Shown here in pieces: positions 9,433 through 18,944 of a DNA stretch of 64,000 nucleotides. The notes below the pieces were generated by a model that saw nothing but the letters and a program-made list of their open reading frames with translations, was not told the origin of the DNA and searched no databases. Within the stretch, counting starts at the first letter, position 1, and each line of letters starts with the position of its first letter. Both the position numbers and the translations under genes were made by a program. Source of the DNA: Brucellaceae bacterium (GTDB lineage Bacteria > Pseudomonadota > Alphaproteobacteria > Rhizobiales > Rhizobiaceae); assembly GCA_020637775.1 (NCBI GenBank), contig JACKJV010000006.1, forward strand, positions 124,001-188,000. Direction: 5' to 3'.

Positions 9433-9466
9433 GAAAGATTTGTCGCAAATCTTTCGCGTTAACGCG
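9433..9466 (+). promoter_or_regulatory. Hairpin and palindrome at the predicted 5' end of the dksA transcript
   Basis: A perfect ten-base inverted repeat with a three-base loop: arm GAAAGATTTG at 9433-9442 and CAAATCTTTC at 9446-9455. A 12-base palindrome CGCGTTAACGCG (9455-9466) follows directly. There is no T-run, so it is not a terminator. It begins at the start point predicted from the sigma-54 promoter, so it would either cap the transcript or be a DNA operator over the start site. Confidence 0.55.
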
Positions 9467-9529
9467 TTAGCGGCTTGCCGCAAGAAAAAGGGCGTACATA
9501 TCTCTGGTCAAGGAAAGCGGGTGAATTGC

Positions 9530-9946
9530 ATGTCGGAACTCATTGATACGGACTACGTGCCGTCGGACAGCGAGCCTTTCATGAATGAGCGGCAGAAAGC
9601 GTATTTCCGCGAGAAGCTCATCAACTGGAAAAACGACATCCTGCGCGAAGCGCGCGAAACGCTGGAAACGCTGCAACAGGAAAGTGAAAATCATCCCGAT
9701 CTGGCGGATCGGGCCTCGTCCGAAACCGACAGGGCCATCGAATTGCGGGCGCGCGACCGCCAGCGCAAGCTGATCGCAAAGATCGACGCGGCGCTGGTGC
9801 GTATCGACGAGGGCACCTACGGCTATTGCGAGGAGACGGGCGAGCCGATTTCGCTGCGGCGTCTCGATGCGAGGCCCATCGCCACGCTGTCGATCGAGGC
9901 GCAAGAGCGCCATGAGCGGCGGGAAAAGGTCTATCGCGACGATTGA
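9530..9946 (+). CDS. dksA: RNA polymerase-binding transcription factor DksA
   Basis: A 138-residue secondary-channel regulator that works with ppGpp on RNA polymerase. A coiled-coil occupies about residues 20-90, with the tip acidic motif in DLADRASSETDRA (57-69). The C-terminal region YGYCEETGEPISLRRLDARPIA is the zinc-finger position, but only one cysteine (Cys100) of the classical four remains, so this is the low-cysteine form that does not bind zinc through four cysteines. The ATG at 9530 follows GGAAAG; the frame is open upstream to 9440, through the leader hairpin. Downstream is a terminator. Confidence 0.92.
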   Translation: MSELIDTDYVPSDSEPFMNERQKAYFREKLINWKNDILREARETLETLQQESENHPDLADRASSETDRAIELRARDRQRKLIAKIDAALVRIDEGTYGYCEETGEPISLRRLDARPIATLSIEAQERHERREKVYRDD

Positions 9947-9973
9947 TTGCGCTATCACGGCCCTGTTCTTTTC

Positions 9974-10006
9974 AGGAGCGGTCCATGTGGCCGCTCCTTT
10001 CTTTTG
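9974..10006 (+). terminator. Terminator of dksA
   Basis: AGGAGCGG (9974-9981) pairs with CCGCTCCT (9991-9998) across a nine-base loop, followed by TTCTTTT. Confidence 0.85.
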
Positions 10007-10070
10007 CCGTGACGGAAGCGAAGGCCTGGGTTGCCGCCGGCCCAGCCCGGCGCATCGCGAGCCGGGTTCG

Positions 10071-11093
10071 TCAGGCTTTGCCTTCGCGGGTAAGATCCTG
10101 GAGCAATTGGGACATTTCCTCTTCGAGCGACATTTCCCGGCTTGACTGCGCGGCCGGCTGCTGTGGCCGCGATTGCGCGGCGGACTGGCGCACGGGGGCC
10201 AGTGTCTCCTGCAATTCGCGCATCAGGTCCTCTTCGGACACGCCGTCATCGCCACGGGTTTGCCCGGAGACATCGGGCGTGGCTGTCTCCCGCACCGGCC
10301 GGTGCGGATCCGTTTGCCGTTCGTGGCCGGCAGAGGGCACCGGCATGGTGGCGTGACGGGGCGCGGTGACAGGCGATGGCTGCGGCGGTGTGGCGCGAAT
10401 GTCGAGGGGCGCGGGGACTTCACCGGCCGAGCCGGTGTCGACCGGCCGGCGGGTATGAAATGCCTCGCGAAACGTATGGGGCTGGGGAGCGGGAACGGGT
10501 GTCACGGTTCCCGCGGAACCGGCAGGGCCTGGATGCGGCCGCGCCACGGCGGCCGGTGACGGGGTGGCGGAAGCAGCCGATGGCGCAGATCCGGTCGCGT
10601 TGCGATGGGCTGGCGACTGTGCCGGCCTTGGCGCGGGTGCCGGCGGAGCGCCTGCCGGCGTGGACCGGGCTGGCGGTTCTGCCGGCATGGACTCGGCTGG
10701 CGGCTCTGCCGGCGTGGACCGGGCTGTCAGCTGGGTGGAAGGCTGCTGCCGGGCGATGCTCTGCGCCTCCTGAACGCGGGGGGCGGGTTGTGCCTGAAGC
10801 GCAGGCGCGCCAATGCCCGTCTCGACGATCACGTCGCCGGAGCCGCCGATCAGCAGAAGATGCTCCACCTCGTCGCGGCGGACAAGGATGAGGCGGCGAT
10901 TGGCATCGACCGGGGCGGCATCGACGACGGCCAGCCGGTGCCGGCTCTTGCCGCCGCGCACATAGATGCCGGGCAAAAGCCCGCGCAGCATGCGCAGCAC
11001 CAGCAGAAGCAGCACGAGAACAACCAGCACGGCGACCATCCAGGTCACCACCGTTGCCGCTGCCGGTCCAATCGTCTCGACAAGCCAATCCAT
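10071..11093 (-). CDS. FliO-domain protein with long Pro/Ala-rich tail
   Basis: A 340-residue protein. One transmembrane helix (about residues 12-34) is followed by a FliO-like region (to about 95) with LPGIYVRGGKSRHRLAVVD and the RRDEVEHLLLIGG segment. Residues 100-280 are low-complexity and rich in Pro, Ala, Ser and Thr with STPAEPP-like repeats; the last 50 are acidic and glutamine-rich. FliO helps build the flagellar export gate, but no flagellar gene is nearby and such orphan FliO-domain proteins occur beside cckA in related bacteria, so a flagellar role is not assured. The ATG at 11093 has a GGGGAAGGA ribosome site; the open frame further upstream is unlikely to be coding. Confidence 0.7.
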   Translation of the reverse strand: MDWLVETIGPAAATVVTWMVAVLVVLVLLLLVLRMLRGLLPGIYVRGGKSRHRLAVVDAAPVDANRRLILVRRDEVEHLLLIGGSGDVIVETGIGAPALQAQPAPRVQEAQSIARQQPSTQLTARSTPAEPPAESMPAEPPARSTPAGAPPAPAPRPAQSPAHRNATGSAPSAASATPSPAAVARPHPGPAGSAGTVTPVPAPQPHTFREAFHTRRPVDTGSAGEVPAPLDIRATPPQPSPVTAPRHATMPVPSAGHERQTDPHRPVRETATPDVSGQTRGDDGVSEEDLMRELQETLAPVRQSAAQSRPQQPAAQSSREMSLEEEMSQLLQDLTREGKA

Positions 11094-11304
11094 CAGGCCA
11101 TTCCTTCCCCTGCTCCTTGCCGGCCTTCGCCCTTTGGCCGTGACCGGAACATTAGGCCCCAATCGCGCGCCCGCAAGGGCGAAGCGCGGGCAATGGCTGT
11201 TTATGCACGTCATTCGGGCGATTTCCCGGGCATATCCGGCGGCGGGGCTTCCGGTTGGCGGCGGAATGTGATCCAACCGGATCGGGCGCGGCGGATTCCA
11301 GGAA

Positions 11305-13929
11305 ATGCATACGCGGACGGCAGAAGGTATGGCGCGGGACAAACAGGGCGAGTTCTATCCGGTACCGGTCATCGACAAGGGCCCCGGTCCTGGGCCGGTG
11401 GCCCGGCTGCTGATGTTTGCGGTGGCGCTGACCGTGGCGGCCTTCGCCTTTGTCGTGTTCCGCGACCGCATCAGTGAGCCCTTGCTGCTCGGCTTCCTCG
11501 GTCTGCTGGCCATGATCGGCGTGGGCTTTCTCTTCGCTACCGTCACGGGTGTCGTGCGTGCGGCGCCGCAGGCCTCCGGCAACGACCTGGCCAAGGCCTT
11601 CATCGATTCCATGCCGCAGGGCATGATCGTCACGGATGCAAAGCAGCGTGTCATCTATGCCAATCGCGCCTATGCCGACATTACCGGCGCAACCTCGATC
11701 TCCGACATCCGGACGCCGCGCAGCCTGCTGTCGGACAATCCGGAGTCGGCGGAACCGGTGGCGCGGCTGTCGCAAAGCCTTGCCGACGGGCAGGAGGCCG
11801 ATGCCGAATTCCGGCTGGCCACGGCGATCCGTCCCGGCGGGGAACCGGGCGCGCATTGGTATCGCCTGCGCGTGCGGCCGGTGTCGATGCCGGGACAGCG
11901 GCAGCCATTTTTCTCCTGGCAGCTTGCCGACATCACGGCGGAGCGCGCCGAGCAGGAGCGCTATTTCCAGGACCTCCAGCAGGCGATCGACCATCTCGAT
12001 CACGCGCCGGCGGGGTTTTTCGCCGCGGATCCGGATGGGCGCGTCACCTATCTCAACGCCACGCTGGCAGCGTGGCTGGGGGTCGATCTCGCGCGGTTCG
12101 CGCCGGGCTCGCTGTCCCTGGCATCCATCGTGGCCGGCGACGGGATGGCACAGATCAACGCGGTCAGGGCCGAACCGGGTGCCGTGCGCGATGCGGTGAT
12201 CGATCTCGACATCACGACGGACGATGGCGAGGCGCTGCCGGTGCGCTTCATGCACCGGGTGACGGCCAGCCGCGACGGACGGGCCGGGCCGACGCGGTCC
12301 ATCGTGCTGAACCGGGCACAGGGCGACCACGCGGGACTGGACGCGCGGGCAGCGGAAATCCGCTTCACCCGGTTCTTCAATTCCACTCCCATGGCAATCG
12401 CAGGCATTGACGGGGAAGGCCGGATCCTGCGCACCAACGCGCCGTTCCTCTCGCTGTTCACGGGTATCGTGGACCGTGACACGGTGGACGCCCATGCCAC
12501 GCTGGATGCCGTGATCGCACCGGAACAGCGCGACGATTTCGCCCGCGCGCTCGACGCCGCAAAACAGGGCAAGGCGGAGATCGCGCCGATCGACACCACG
12601 CTGCCCGAAGACCCCGAGCGGCACATGCGTTTCTATGTCAACGCCGTGGTGGATGCCGGCAGCGAGGAGGCGGAAGAGGCGGCCATCGTCTATGCGGTGG
12701 AAACGACCGAGCAGAAAGCGCTGGAAGCGCAAATGGCGCAAAGCCAGAAAATGCAGGCCGTCGGACAACTGGCCGGCGGTATCGCGCATGACTTCAACAA
12801 CGTGCTGACGGCCATCATCATGGCGTCGGACCTGCTGCTCATCAATCACCGGGCGTCCGATCCCTCCTTCCCGGACATCATGAACATCAAGCAGAACGCC
12901 AACCGCGCCGCATCGCTGGTGCGCCAGCTTCTGGCCTTCTCGCGCCGGCAGACGCTGCGGCCGCAGGTGCTCAACCTGACCGATGTGCTGGCCGATCTGC
13001 GCATGCTGCTGGCGCGCCTGGCGGGCAACGACGTGGACCTGAAGGTGGAGCACGGCCGCGACCTGTGGCCCGTGAAGGCCGATCTGGGCCAGTTCGAGCA
13101 GGTGATCGTCAATCTGGTCGTCAATGCCCGCGACGCGATGCCGGGCGGCGGCACGATCACCGTGGCGACACGCAACATGGATGCCGGGGAGGCCGCCGCT
13201 TCCGGCTGGAAAGGCCTGGCGCCTGGCGATTTCGTGGCCATCGAAGTCACCGATACGGGAACGGGGATCGAGCCGGAGGTGCTCAAGAAGATCTTCGAGC
13301 CCTTCTTCACCACCAAGGAAGTGGGCAAGGGCACCGGGCTCGGGCTTTCGATGGTCTATGGAATCATCAAGCAGACGGGCGGCTTCATCTATTGCGATTC
13401 GGATGTCGGCAAGGGCACGAGGTTCACCATCCTGCTGCCGCGCCATGTTCCGGCGGAGGCCGCGGAGCGGCGCGACCCGGATGGCGCCCCGGTGGCCAGG
13501 GCGGACGGGGAGACGGCTTCCAGCGCCGGCAAGCAGGGCCAGACCGATCTTTCGGGGTCGGCTACGGTGCTGCTGGTGGAAGACGAGGATGCGGTGCGCA
13601 TGGGCAGCCTGCGGGCACTGACCGCACGCGGCTATACGGTGCACGAGGCATCATCGGGTATCGAGGCGCTGGACGTGTTCGAGGAACTGGAGGGGGCGGT
13701 GGACATCGTGGTTTCCGATGTCGTGATGCCGGAGATGGACGGCCCGACCCTCTTGACCGAACTGCGCAAGCGCCGGCCGGACATAAAGTTCATCTTCGTT
13801 TCCGGCTATGCGGAAGAGGCGTTTTCGAAGAACCTGCCTGCAGATGCACGATTCGGTTTCCTGCCGAAGCCCTTTTCGCTCAAGCAACTCGCGCAAACGG
13901 TCAAGGAGATGCTTGAAAGCGAAGACTGA
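11305..13929 (+). CDS. cckA: Cell-cycle hybrid histidine kinase CckA
   Basis: An 874-residue membrane hybrid kinase. Two transmembrane helices (about 34-52 and 58-83) are followed by PAS-like sensory regions (about 95-460), a HisKA/HATPase module with the phosphorylated His495 in GGIAHDFNN and the G-boxes DTGTGI and GKGTGLGL, and a C-terminal receiver domain with Asp805 in SDVVMPEMDG. CckA controls the CtrA pathway through ChpT and is essential in many relatives. The start is uncertain: ATG at 11305 or the in-frame ATG at 11329, whose protein start (MARDKQGE) looks like the conserved one. Divergent from the FliO-domain gene. Confidence 0.92.
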   Translation: MHTRTAEGMARDKQGEFYPVPVIDKGPGPGPVARLLMFAVALTVAAFAFVVFRDRISEPLLLGFLGLLAMIGVGFLFATVTGVVRAAPQASGNDLAKAFIDSMPQGMIVTDAKQRVIYANRAYADITGATSISDIRTPRSLLSDNPESAEPVARLSQSLADGQEADAEFRLATAIRPGGEPGAHWYRLRVRPVSMPGQRQPFFSWQLADITAERAEQERYFQDLQQAIDHLDHAPAGFFAADPDGRVTYLNATLAAWLGVDLARFAPGSLSLASIVAGDGMAQINAVRAEPGAVRDAVIDLDITTDDGEALPVRFMHRVTASRDGRAGPTRSIVLNRAQGDHAGLDARAAEIRFTRFFNSTPMAIAGIDGEGRILRTNAPFLSLFTGIVDRDTVDAHATLDAVIAPEQRDDFARALDAAKQGKAEIAPIDTTLPEDPERHMRFYVNAVVDAGSEEAEEAAIVYAVETTEQKALEAQMAQSQKMQAVGQLAGGIAHDFNNVLTAIIMASDLLLINHRASDPSFPDIMNIKQNANRAASLVRQLLAFSRRQTLRPQVLNLTDVLADLRMLLARLAGNDVDLKVEHGRDLWPVKADLGQFEQVIVNLVVNARDAMPGGGTITVATRNMDAGEAAASGWKGLAPGDFVAIEVTDTGTGIEPEVLKKIFEPFFTTKEVGKGTGLGLSMVYGIIKQTGGFIYCDSDVGKGTRFTILLPRHVPAEAAERRDPDGAPVARADGETASSAGKQGQTDLSGSATVLLVEDEDAVRMGSLRALTARGYTVHEASSGIEALDVFEELEGAVDIVVSDVVMPEMDGPTLLTELRKRRPDIKFIFVSGYAEEAFSKNLPADARFGFLPKPFSLKQLAQTVKEMLESED

Positions 13930-14117
13930 TGCCTGTTCGCGCGATTTCCCGATGGCGGAAGAAAAGGGTGGAAAGCTTCAATCAGCCGGTCCGGGCACCA
14001 TGTTTCATTTTGCCATCCCGGAGCGATCTAGTATAAAAACGCGATCCGACGTGTGTGAAGTTTGAGGCAGGCCTCTGATTTCCGACCTGATGCAGGGTGG
14101 CGAAAGGGAAACCCGTG

Positions 14118-14903
14118 ATGAACAATGTCGTTCGGCTGTTGCCGCCCACCGGCGGAAGCAAGACAACCCGCAAGCCGGCGGGACCGGCAGCCGAAACGAC
14201 AGAGCGCCCTCCATCGCTGCGGCCGCTCCGTCACGGCGACCTGTCGGGTGTCGCGCAGGCGCATGGCTTCAAGGCCTTTGCCGTTCTCGATATCGGCGAG
14301 CGGCGCGGCGGACTGATTTTCCCGAAGATGAGCTTTCACAGCCTGGAAGAGGGCCTGGCGGCGCAGATCGGCTCGATCAGCGATCTGACCCAATGTTCGG
14401 TCTTCCTCATGCTGGGAGAAACGAACATACCGTTTCCATTCACCACCGGGCTCGATTGCCGCACGAACGAACCGCCCGATCCGTCTCTGCTGGACAACCA
14501 GCTCGATACGTTGCTCAACATGTTCGGGCTGAAGGGCGGCTATTGTGTTCCCGTCTGTGACCCGAATGCGCGCCGCAGCGTGGTGATGTATTTCGGCGTT
14601 CGCGACGAAATGCACAGCCGCTATCCCGGACTGGTCATCGACACGATCGAGACCTTTGACGCGATCTGGAACCGTCAGGCTGCGGGGGCTGTGCGACCGG
14701 ACCTCACCTCGCTGGAACTGACCTGCATTGCAGGCCTTGTCCATGGACGCTCCTATGGCGATCTGGCGCGGGAAATGGCGCTGTCGGAAACCACGGTGAC
14801 CGCCTTGACCCGGTCGCTGACCCGCAAGCTCGGTGCCAGTTCGCTGCATGAGGCGATCCACAAGGCAGCCCTTCTGGGGCTGGCGGGGCGTCAGGGGCAA
14901 TAG
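14118..14903 (+). CDS. Orphan LuxR-family transcriptional regulator
   Basis: A 261-residue regulator. The C-terminal ~65 residues form a LuxR/GerE helix-turn-helix (LTSLELTCIAGLVHGRSYGD and onward to the end). The N-terminal ~170 residues resemble autoinducer-binding domains of alphaproteobacterial LuxR solos only weakly, and the acyl-homoserine-lactone ligands cannot be confirmed. No luxI gene is in the window. ATG 14118 has GGGAAA upstream; an in-frame GTG at 14097 is the alternative. It lies 190 bases after cckA on the same strand, but no shared operon signal was seen. Confidence 0.75.
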   Translation: MNNVVRLLPPTGGSKTTRKPAGPAAETTERPPSLRPLRHGDLSGVAQAHGFKAFAVLDIGERRGGLIFPKMSFHSLEEGLAAQIGSISDLTQCSVFLMLGETNIPFPFTTGLDCRTNEPPDPSLLDNQLDTLLNMFGLKGGYCVPVCDPNARRSVVMYFGVRDEMHSRYPGLVIDTIETFDAIWNRQAAGAVRPDLTSLELTCIAGLVHGRSYGDLAREMALSETTVTALTRSLTRKLGASSLHEAIHKAALLGLAGRQGQ

Positions 14904-14931
14904 ATCGCACCCTTGAAGGCGGCAGCCCGTT

Positions 14932-15279
14932 TCAGCCGCGGAAATTGTCCCCGTGCATGTCGAAAAGGCGCAGGATGCCTGAAACCGCGTCGCTTTGCAC
15001 GGAAGACGAACCGGCGTTCGGGGCCAGTTCGCATAGCAGGAAGGCGAGCAGTTCACGGGCTTCGGCCTTCGTTCCCGGCTCATAGGCTACAAGTTCATGC
15101 CAAAGCGAGGAAAGGTGGCTGTCGATCTGTGTGATCCGGGCCGCATCATTGGTTTCAATGGCCTCATCCAGGGCGTCTGACGAGGCACGAAATGCTTCGA
15201 CCAGTTCGAAAACCAGCGCGTGGCTACCGTTGCTCTGGCGATGCGTCATTTTCACCGCTGCGGATCCTTTTTCGGACAT
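14932..15279 (-). CDS. Small conserved-type protein of unknown function
   Basis: A 115-residue acidic, helical protein without signal peptide or membrane segment. Its hydrophobic pattern suggests a helical bundle (residues 20-80). I recognise no family. Start at ATG 15279 or ATG 15249; neither has a strong ribosome site. It converges on the LuxR-type gene with a 28-base gap. Confidence 0.5.
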   Translation of the reverse strand: MSEKGSAAVKMTHRQSNGSHALVFELVEAFRASSDALDEAIETNDAARITQIDSHLSSLWHELVAYEPGTKAEARELLAFLLCELAPNAGSSSVQSDAVSGILRLFDMHGDNFRG

Positions 15280-15560
15280 TGAAGCTTACACGATCGCAAA
15301 CCTATGGAAAACTTTGCCTAATGTCACCGGTCAATCGGCGGAATGATTAACGGCGACGTCCGCATTTGAATTAAATCCTGTTGCTTGTTTCATTCCGGTT
15401 AATGTTTCTCCGTCTGTGCAGCGAATGCCGGACAGCCAGGCGCGCCCTGGCCGGCCGGTGCGCCGGGACCGCAGGTGCACCCAATCATGCCGGGCTGACC
15501 GAAACGCGCTGCCCTGTCCGCCGGCCACGCCAGTTTCATTTCGCCTGGCCGCTGGCGCGT
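15280..15560. other. Intergenic region without recognised features
   Basis: 281 bases between two minus-strand genes. The stretch 15290-15410 is AT-richer than average and probably carries the promoter of the 115-residue protein. I see no gene, terminator with T-run or strong palindrome. Confidence 0.4.
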
Positions 15561-16472
15561 TCAACCGGCCAGCGCGGCGGCAATGTCCGCGGCCAGCCGC
15601 GCATTGTTCTTGACCAGCGCAATGTTGGTGGCGAGGCTGCGACCGCCGGTCAGTTCGACAATCCGGGCCAGCAGGAAGGGCGTGACAGCCTTGCCGCTCA
15701 CGCCCTTTGCTTCCGCTTCTGCCTGTGCCTCTGCAATATGGCGGTTCATCTCGGCGGACGGGATTTCGTCAGCCTCGGGAACCGGATTGGCGACCAGCAT
15801 TCCGCCCTCGATGCCGAGCGCCGCGCGCATGGCCTGGAAGCGGGCGATGCCGTCGGCGCTGTCGATGGTCAGCGGTGCCTCCCAGGGCGAACTGCGCGAC
15901 CAGAATGCGGGCATGGTGCGCGTGCCGAAGGCAACCACCGGAACGCCATTTGTCTCAAGCACTTCCAATGTCTTGGGTATGTCGAGGATGGCCTTTGGTC
16001 CGGCCGACACGACGATGACCGGCGTGCGTGCGAGTTCGGCCAGATCGGCTGAAATGTCGAAACTCTGTTCCGCACCCTTGTGAACGCCGCCGATGCCGCC
16101 GGTGGCAAAGACCCCGATGCCGGCCCGGGCGGCGGCGATCATGGTGGCGGCGACGGTGGTTCCGCCTGTAGCGCCGGTCGTCATGGCATAGGCGAGATCG
16201 GCGCGGCTGAGCTTCATGGCGCCCTTCGTGCCGGCCAGCGCCCGCCGCTGGGATGCCGAAAGTCCGATCTTCAGGCGGCCATCCATGACGGCAATCGTGG
16301 CTGGCGTGGCGCCATGGTCGCGCACCATCGATTCCACCGATTCCGCCATGGCCTCATTGTCGGGAAACGGCATGCCGTGGGTGATGATCGTCGACTCCAG
16401 CGCCACGACCGGCTTTCCGGCGGCCAGTGCGGCGGCCACATCCGGCGCAATATCCAATATCCGGTCTGTCAT
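15561..16472 (-). CDS. psuG: Pseudouridine-5'-phosphate glycosidase
   Basis: A 303-residue enzyme that splits pseudouridine 5'-phosphate into uracil and ribose 5-phosphate. Conserved PsuG stretches are clear: ALESTIITHGMPFP near the N-terminus, TTGATGGTTVAATM in the middle and FATGGIGGVHKGAE. Length matches the family. It overlaps the upstream kinase gene by four bases (16469-16472, ATGA), so kinase and glycosidase are coupled and form a complete pseudouridine salvage pair. Confidence 0.95.
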   Translation of the reverse strand: MTDRILDIAPDVAAALAAGKPVVALESTIITHGMPFPDNEAMAESVESMVRDHGATPATIAVMDGRLKIGLSASQRRALAGTKGAMKLSRADLAYAMTTGATGGTTVAATMIAAARAGIGVFATGGIGGVHKGAEQSFDISADLAELARTPVIVVSAGPKAILDIPKTLEVLETNGVPVVAFGTRTMPAFWSRSSPWEAPLTIDSADGIARFQAMRAALGIEGGMLVANPVPEADEIPSAEMNRHIAEAQAEAEAKGVSGKAVTPFLLARIVELTGGRSLATNIALVKNNARLAADIAAALAG

Positions 16473-17428
16473 GTTCCGTTCAGTCTCCGGGTTTCGATCA
16501 GGCGATCCTGATAGGGTGCTCCTGCCAGATCCGGAGCGGAGGCCACGGTTTCCACCGCCAGCGCGGCGGCGGCGAGCCCTTCCATGGCAGCGTCGCGCAG
16601 GTTCCGGTTCCGCATCAGGGCAGCGACCGCCGCTCCTGTCAACGCATCGCCTGCACCGGTGACATCGATCGCGCGGGCGGGGGGCGGGTGCAACGTCGTC
16701 ACCTGTCCGGCATCGAGCAGCGTCAGGGGGCCGCCACCGGCTGTCACCATGGCGCGCCGGACGCCAAGCGCTGACAAGGCATCGGCAAGGGCCGGCGCCG
16801 GTGTGCCCGGTGCGCGCCCCGTGAGCGCCGCAGCCTCGGCCTGGTTGCAGAACAGGCAGGCGACATGACGCAGCACCGGCCGCCAGTGCAGCGCCTTGGC
16901 CGGCGAGATGGCCATGGCATGAAGCGGCCGGTCTCCGGCAAGCGCGACAAGGCGCCCCATAGCCGATGCAGGCAGGTTGGCATCCGCAAGAATGGCGTCC
17001 GCTTCCCTCAACGCGTCGCGCACGCGCTTGCGGCGCAGCAGCCGGTCGAATGCCGTTTCGTAAAGCGCCATGTCGGCAAGCCCTACGATCTGCTCGCCAT
17101 CTTCACCGAGGACCGAGGTGTAGGAGGGGGATGCGCGATCGAGAAATGTGGCACCCAGATCGTGCAAACCGGCATGCGCGATGGCGTCGGCGATCCTCGT
17201 GCCGCCGGCGTCTCCGCCCCTGGCGGACAGAAGCGAAACAAGCGCCCCGCGGCCGGCCGCGGCCCGGGCGGCATTGAAGGCACCTCCGCCCACGGTCTCG
17301 CGCATGGTACCAGGATGCGAGGCGCCCGGCGTGAACGGCACGCAAAGGCGTCCGCGCCTGTCGACATGGGCGCCGCCGGCGGCAAACAGACGCAGGATTG
17401 ACGGCGACGTCACGCGGCCACCCCACAT
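16469..17428 (-). CDS. psuK: PfkB-family kinase, probable pseudouridine kinase
   Basis: A 319-residue sugar kinase of the PfkB family. The C-terminal signature DVTGAGDALTGA supplies the catalytic Asp and anion hole; GGGAFNAARAA near residue 47 is the substrate-binding region. Adjacent psuG, overlapping by four bases, makes pseudouridine the likely substrate. Start at ATG 17428, or GTG 17413, which has a better-placed GGGGTGG ribosome site. Confidence 0.88.
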   Translation of the reverse strand: MWGGRVTSPSILRLFAAGGAHVDRRGRLCVPFTPGASHPGTMRETVGGGAFNAARAAAGRGALVSLLSARGGDAGGTRIADAIAHAGLHDLGATFLDRASPSYTSVLGEDGEQIVGLADMALYETAFDRLLRRKRVRDALREADAILADANLPASAMGRLVALAGDRPLHAMAISPAKALHWRPVLRHVACLFCNQAEAAALTGRAPGTPAPALADALSALGVRRAMVTAGGGPLTLLDAGQVTTLHPPPARAIDVTGAGDALTGAAVAALMRNRNLRDAAMEGLAAAALAVETVASAPDLAGAPYQDRLIETRRLNGT

Positions 17429-17547
17429 TTGCCAGCCGGCGACGCCGCGTCCGGCGAATCGCCGATCGGCCCGCCGGTGGACGGCGGCCGGCCGGAAGCG
17501 CGCAGGCAGCAGGCACGAAACGGTTCCATGTCGATCCGGATGGTTCG

Positions 17548-17562
17548 GAACAAAATTTGAAC
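17548..17562 (+). promoter_or_regulatory. LexA (SOS) box of recA
   Basis: GAAC (17548-17551), seven bases, GAAC (17559-17562): an exact match to the alphaproteobacterial LexA operator GAAC-N7-GAAC, 113 bases before the recA start. A weaker half-matching copy, GAAC-N7-GTAC, lies at 17602-17616. Confidence 0.8.
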
Positions 17563-17674
17563 ATCCTTTGAAAACAGCATGTTGAAAGCCTTGTCAAGGC
17601 GGAACAAATGGCGTACAAAAATATTACGGCGTTGCGGCGCCCGATCGTTCAAGTCGGGGAACAAGGTGTATATC

Positions 17675-18763
<1,089 letters not shown>

Positions 18764-18791
18764 GGCGCATATGATGTTGCAAGACAAGGCT

Positions 18792-18823
18792 GCATGGCGT
18801 GTCCTGACGTCATGCGGTCTTTT
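18792..18823 (+). terminator. Probable recA terminator
   Basis: GCATGGCGT (18792-18800) pairs with ACGTCATGC (18807-18815), including one G-U pair, around a six-base loop; GTCTTTT follows. Confidence 0.55.
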
Positions 18824-18900
18824 GCGTCCGGTGGCCGTGGCGCGGCCGGGCAGCGTTCTGGACAGTGCGGATGCCGAAAGCTAAAAGGCGATGACAGCAA

Positions 18901-18918
18901 GCCCGCCCAACCGGCGGG
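18901..18918 (+). promoter_or_regulatory. Hairpin in the alaS leader
   Basis: GCCCGCC (18901-18907) and GGCGGGC (18912-18918) form a perfect seven-base stem with an AACC loop, 26 bases before the alaS start. It may be a second recA terminator or a translational control element; no function can be assigned. Confidence 0.4.
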
Positions 18919-18944
18919 CACCATTTCTTATCGGGACGGAAACC

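Noticed and set aside
9530..9946. Classical zinc-finger DksA
   Set aside because: Only one cysteine is present at the finger position.
11152..13644. 830-codon minus-strand open frame opposite cckA
   Set aside because: Produced by high GC on the antisense strand of a well-supported kinase; no family match, no ribosome site and Arg/His-rich composition.
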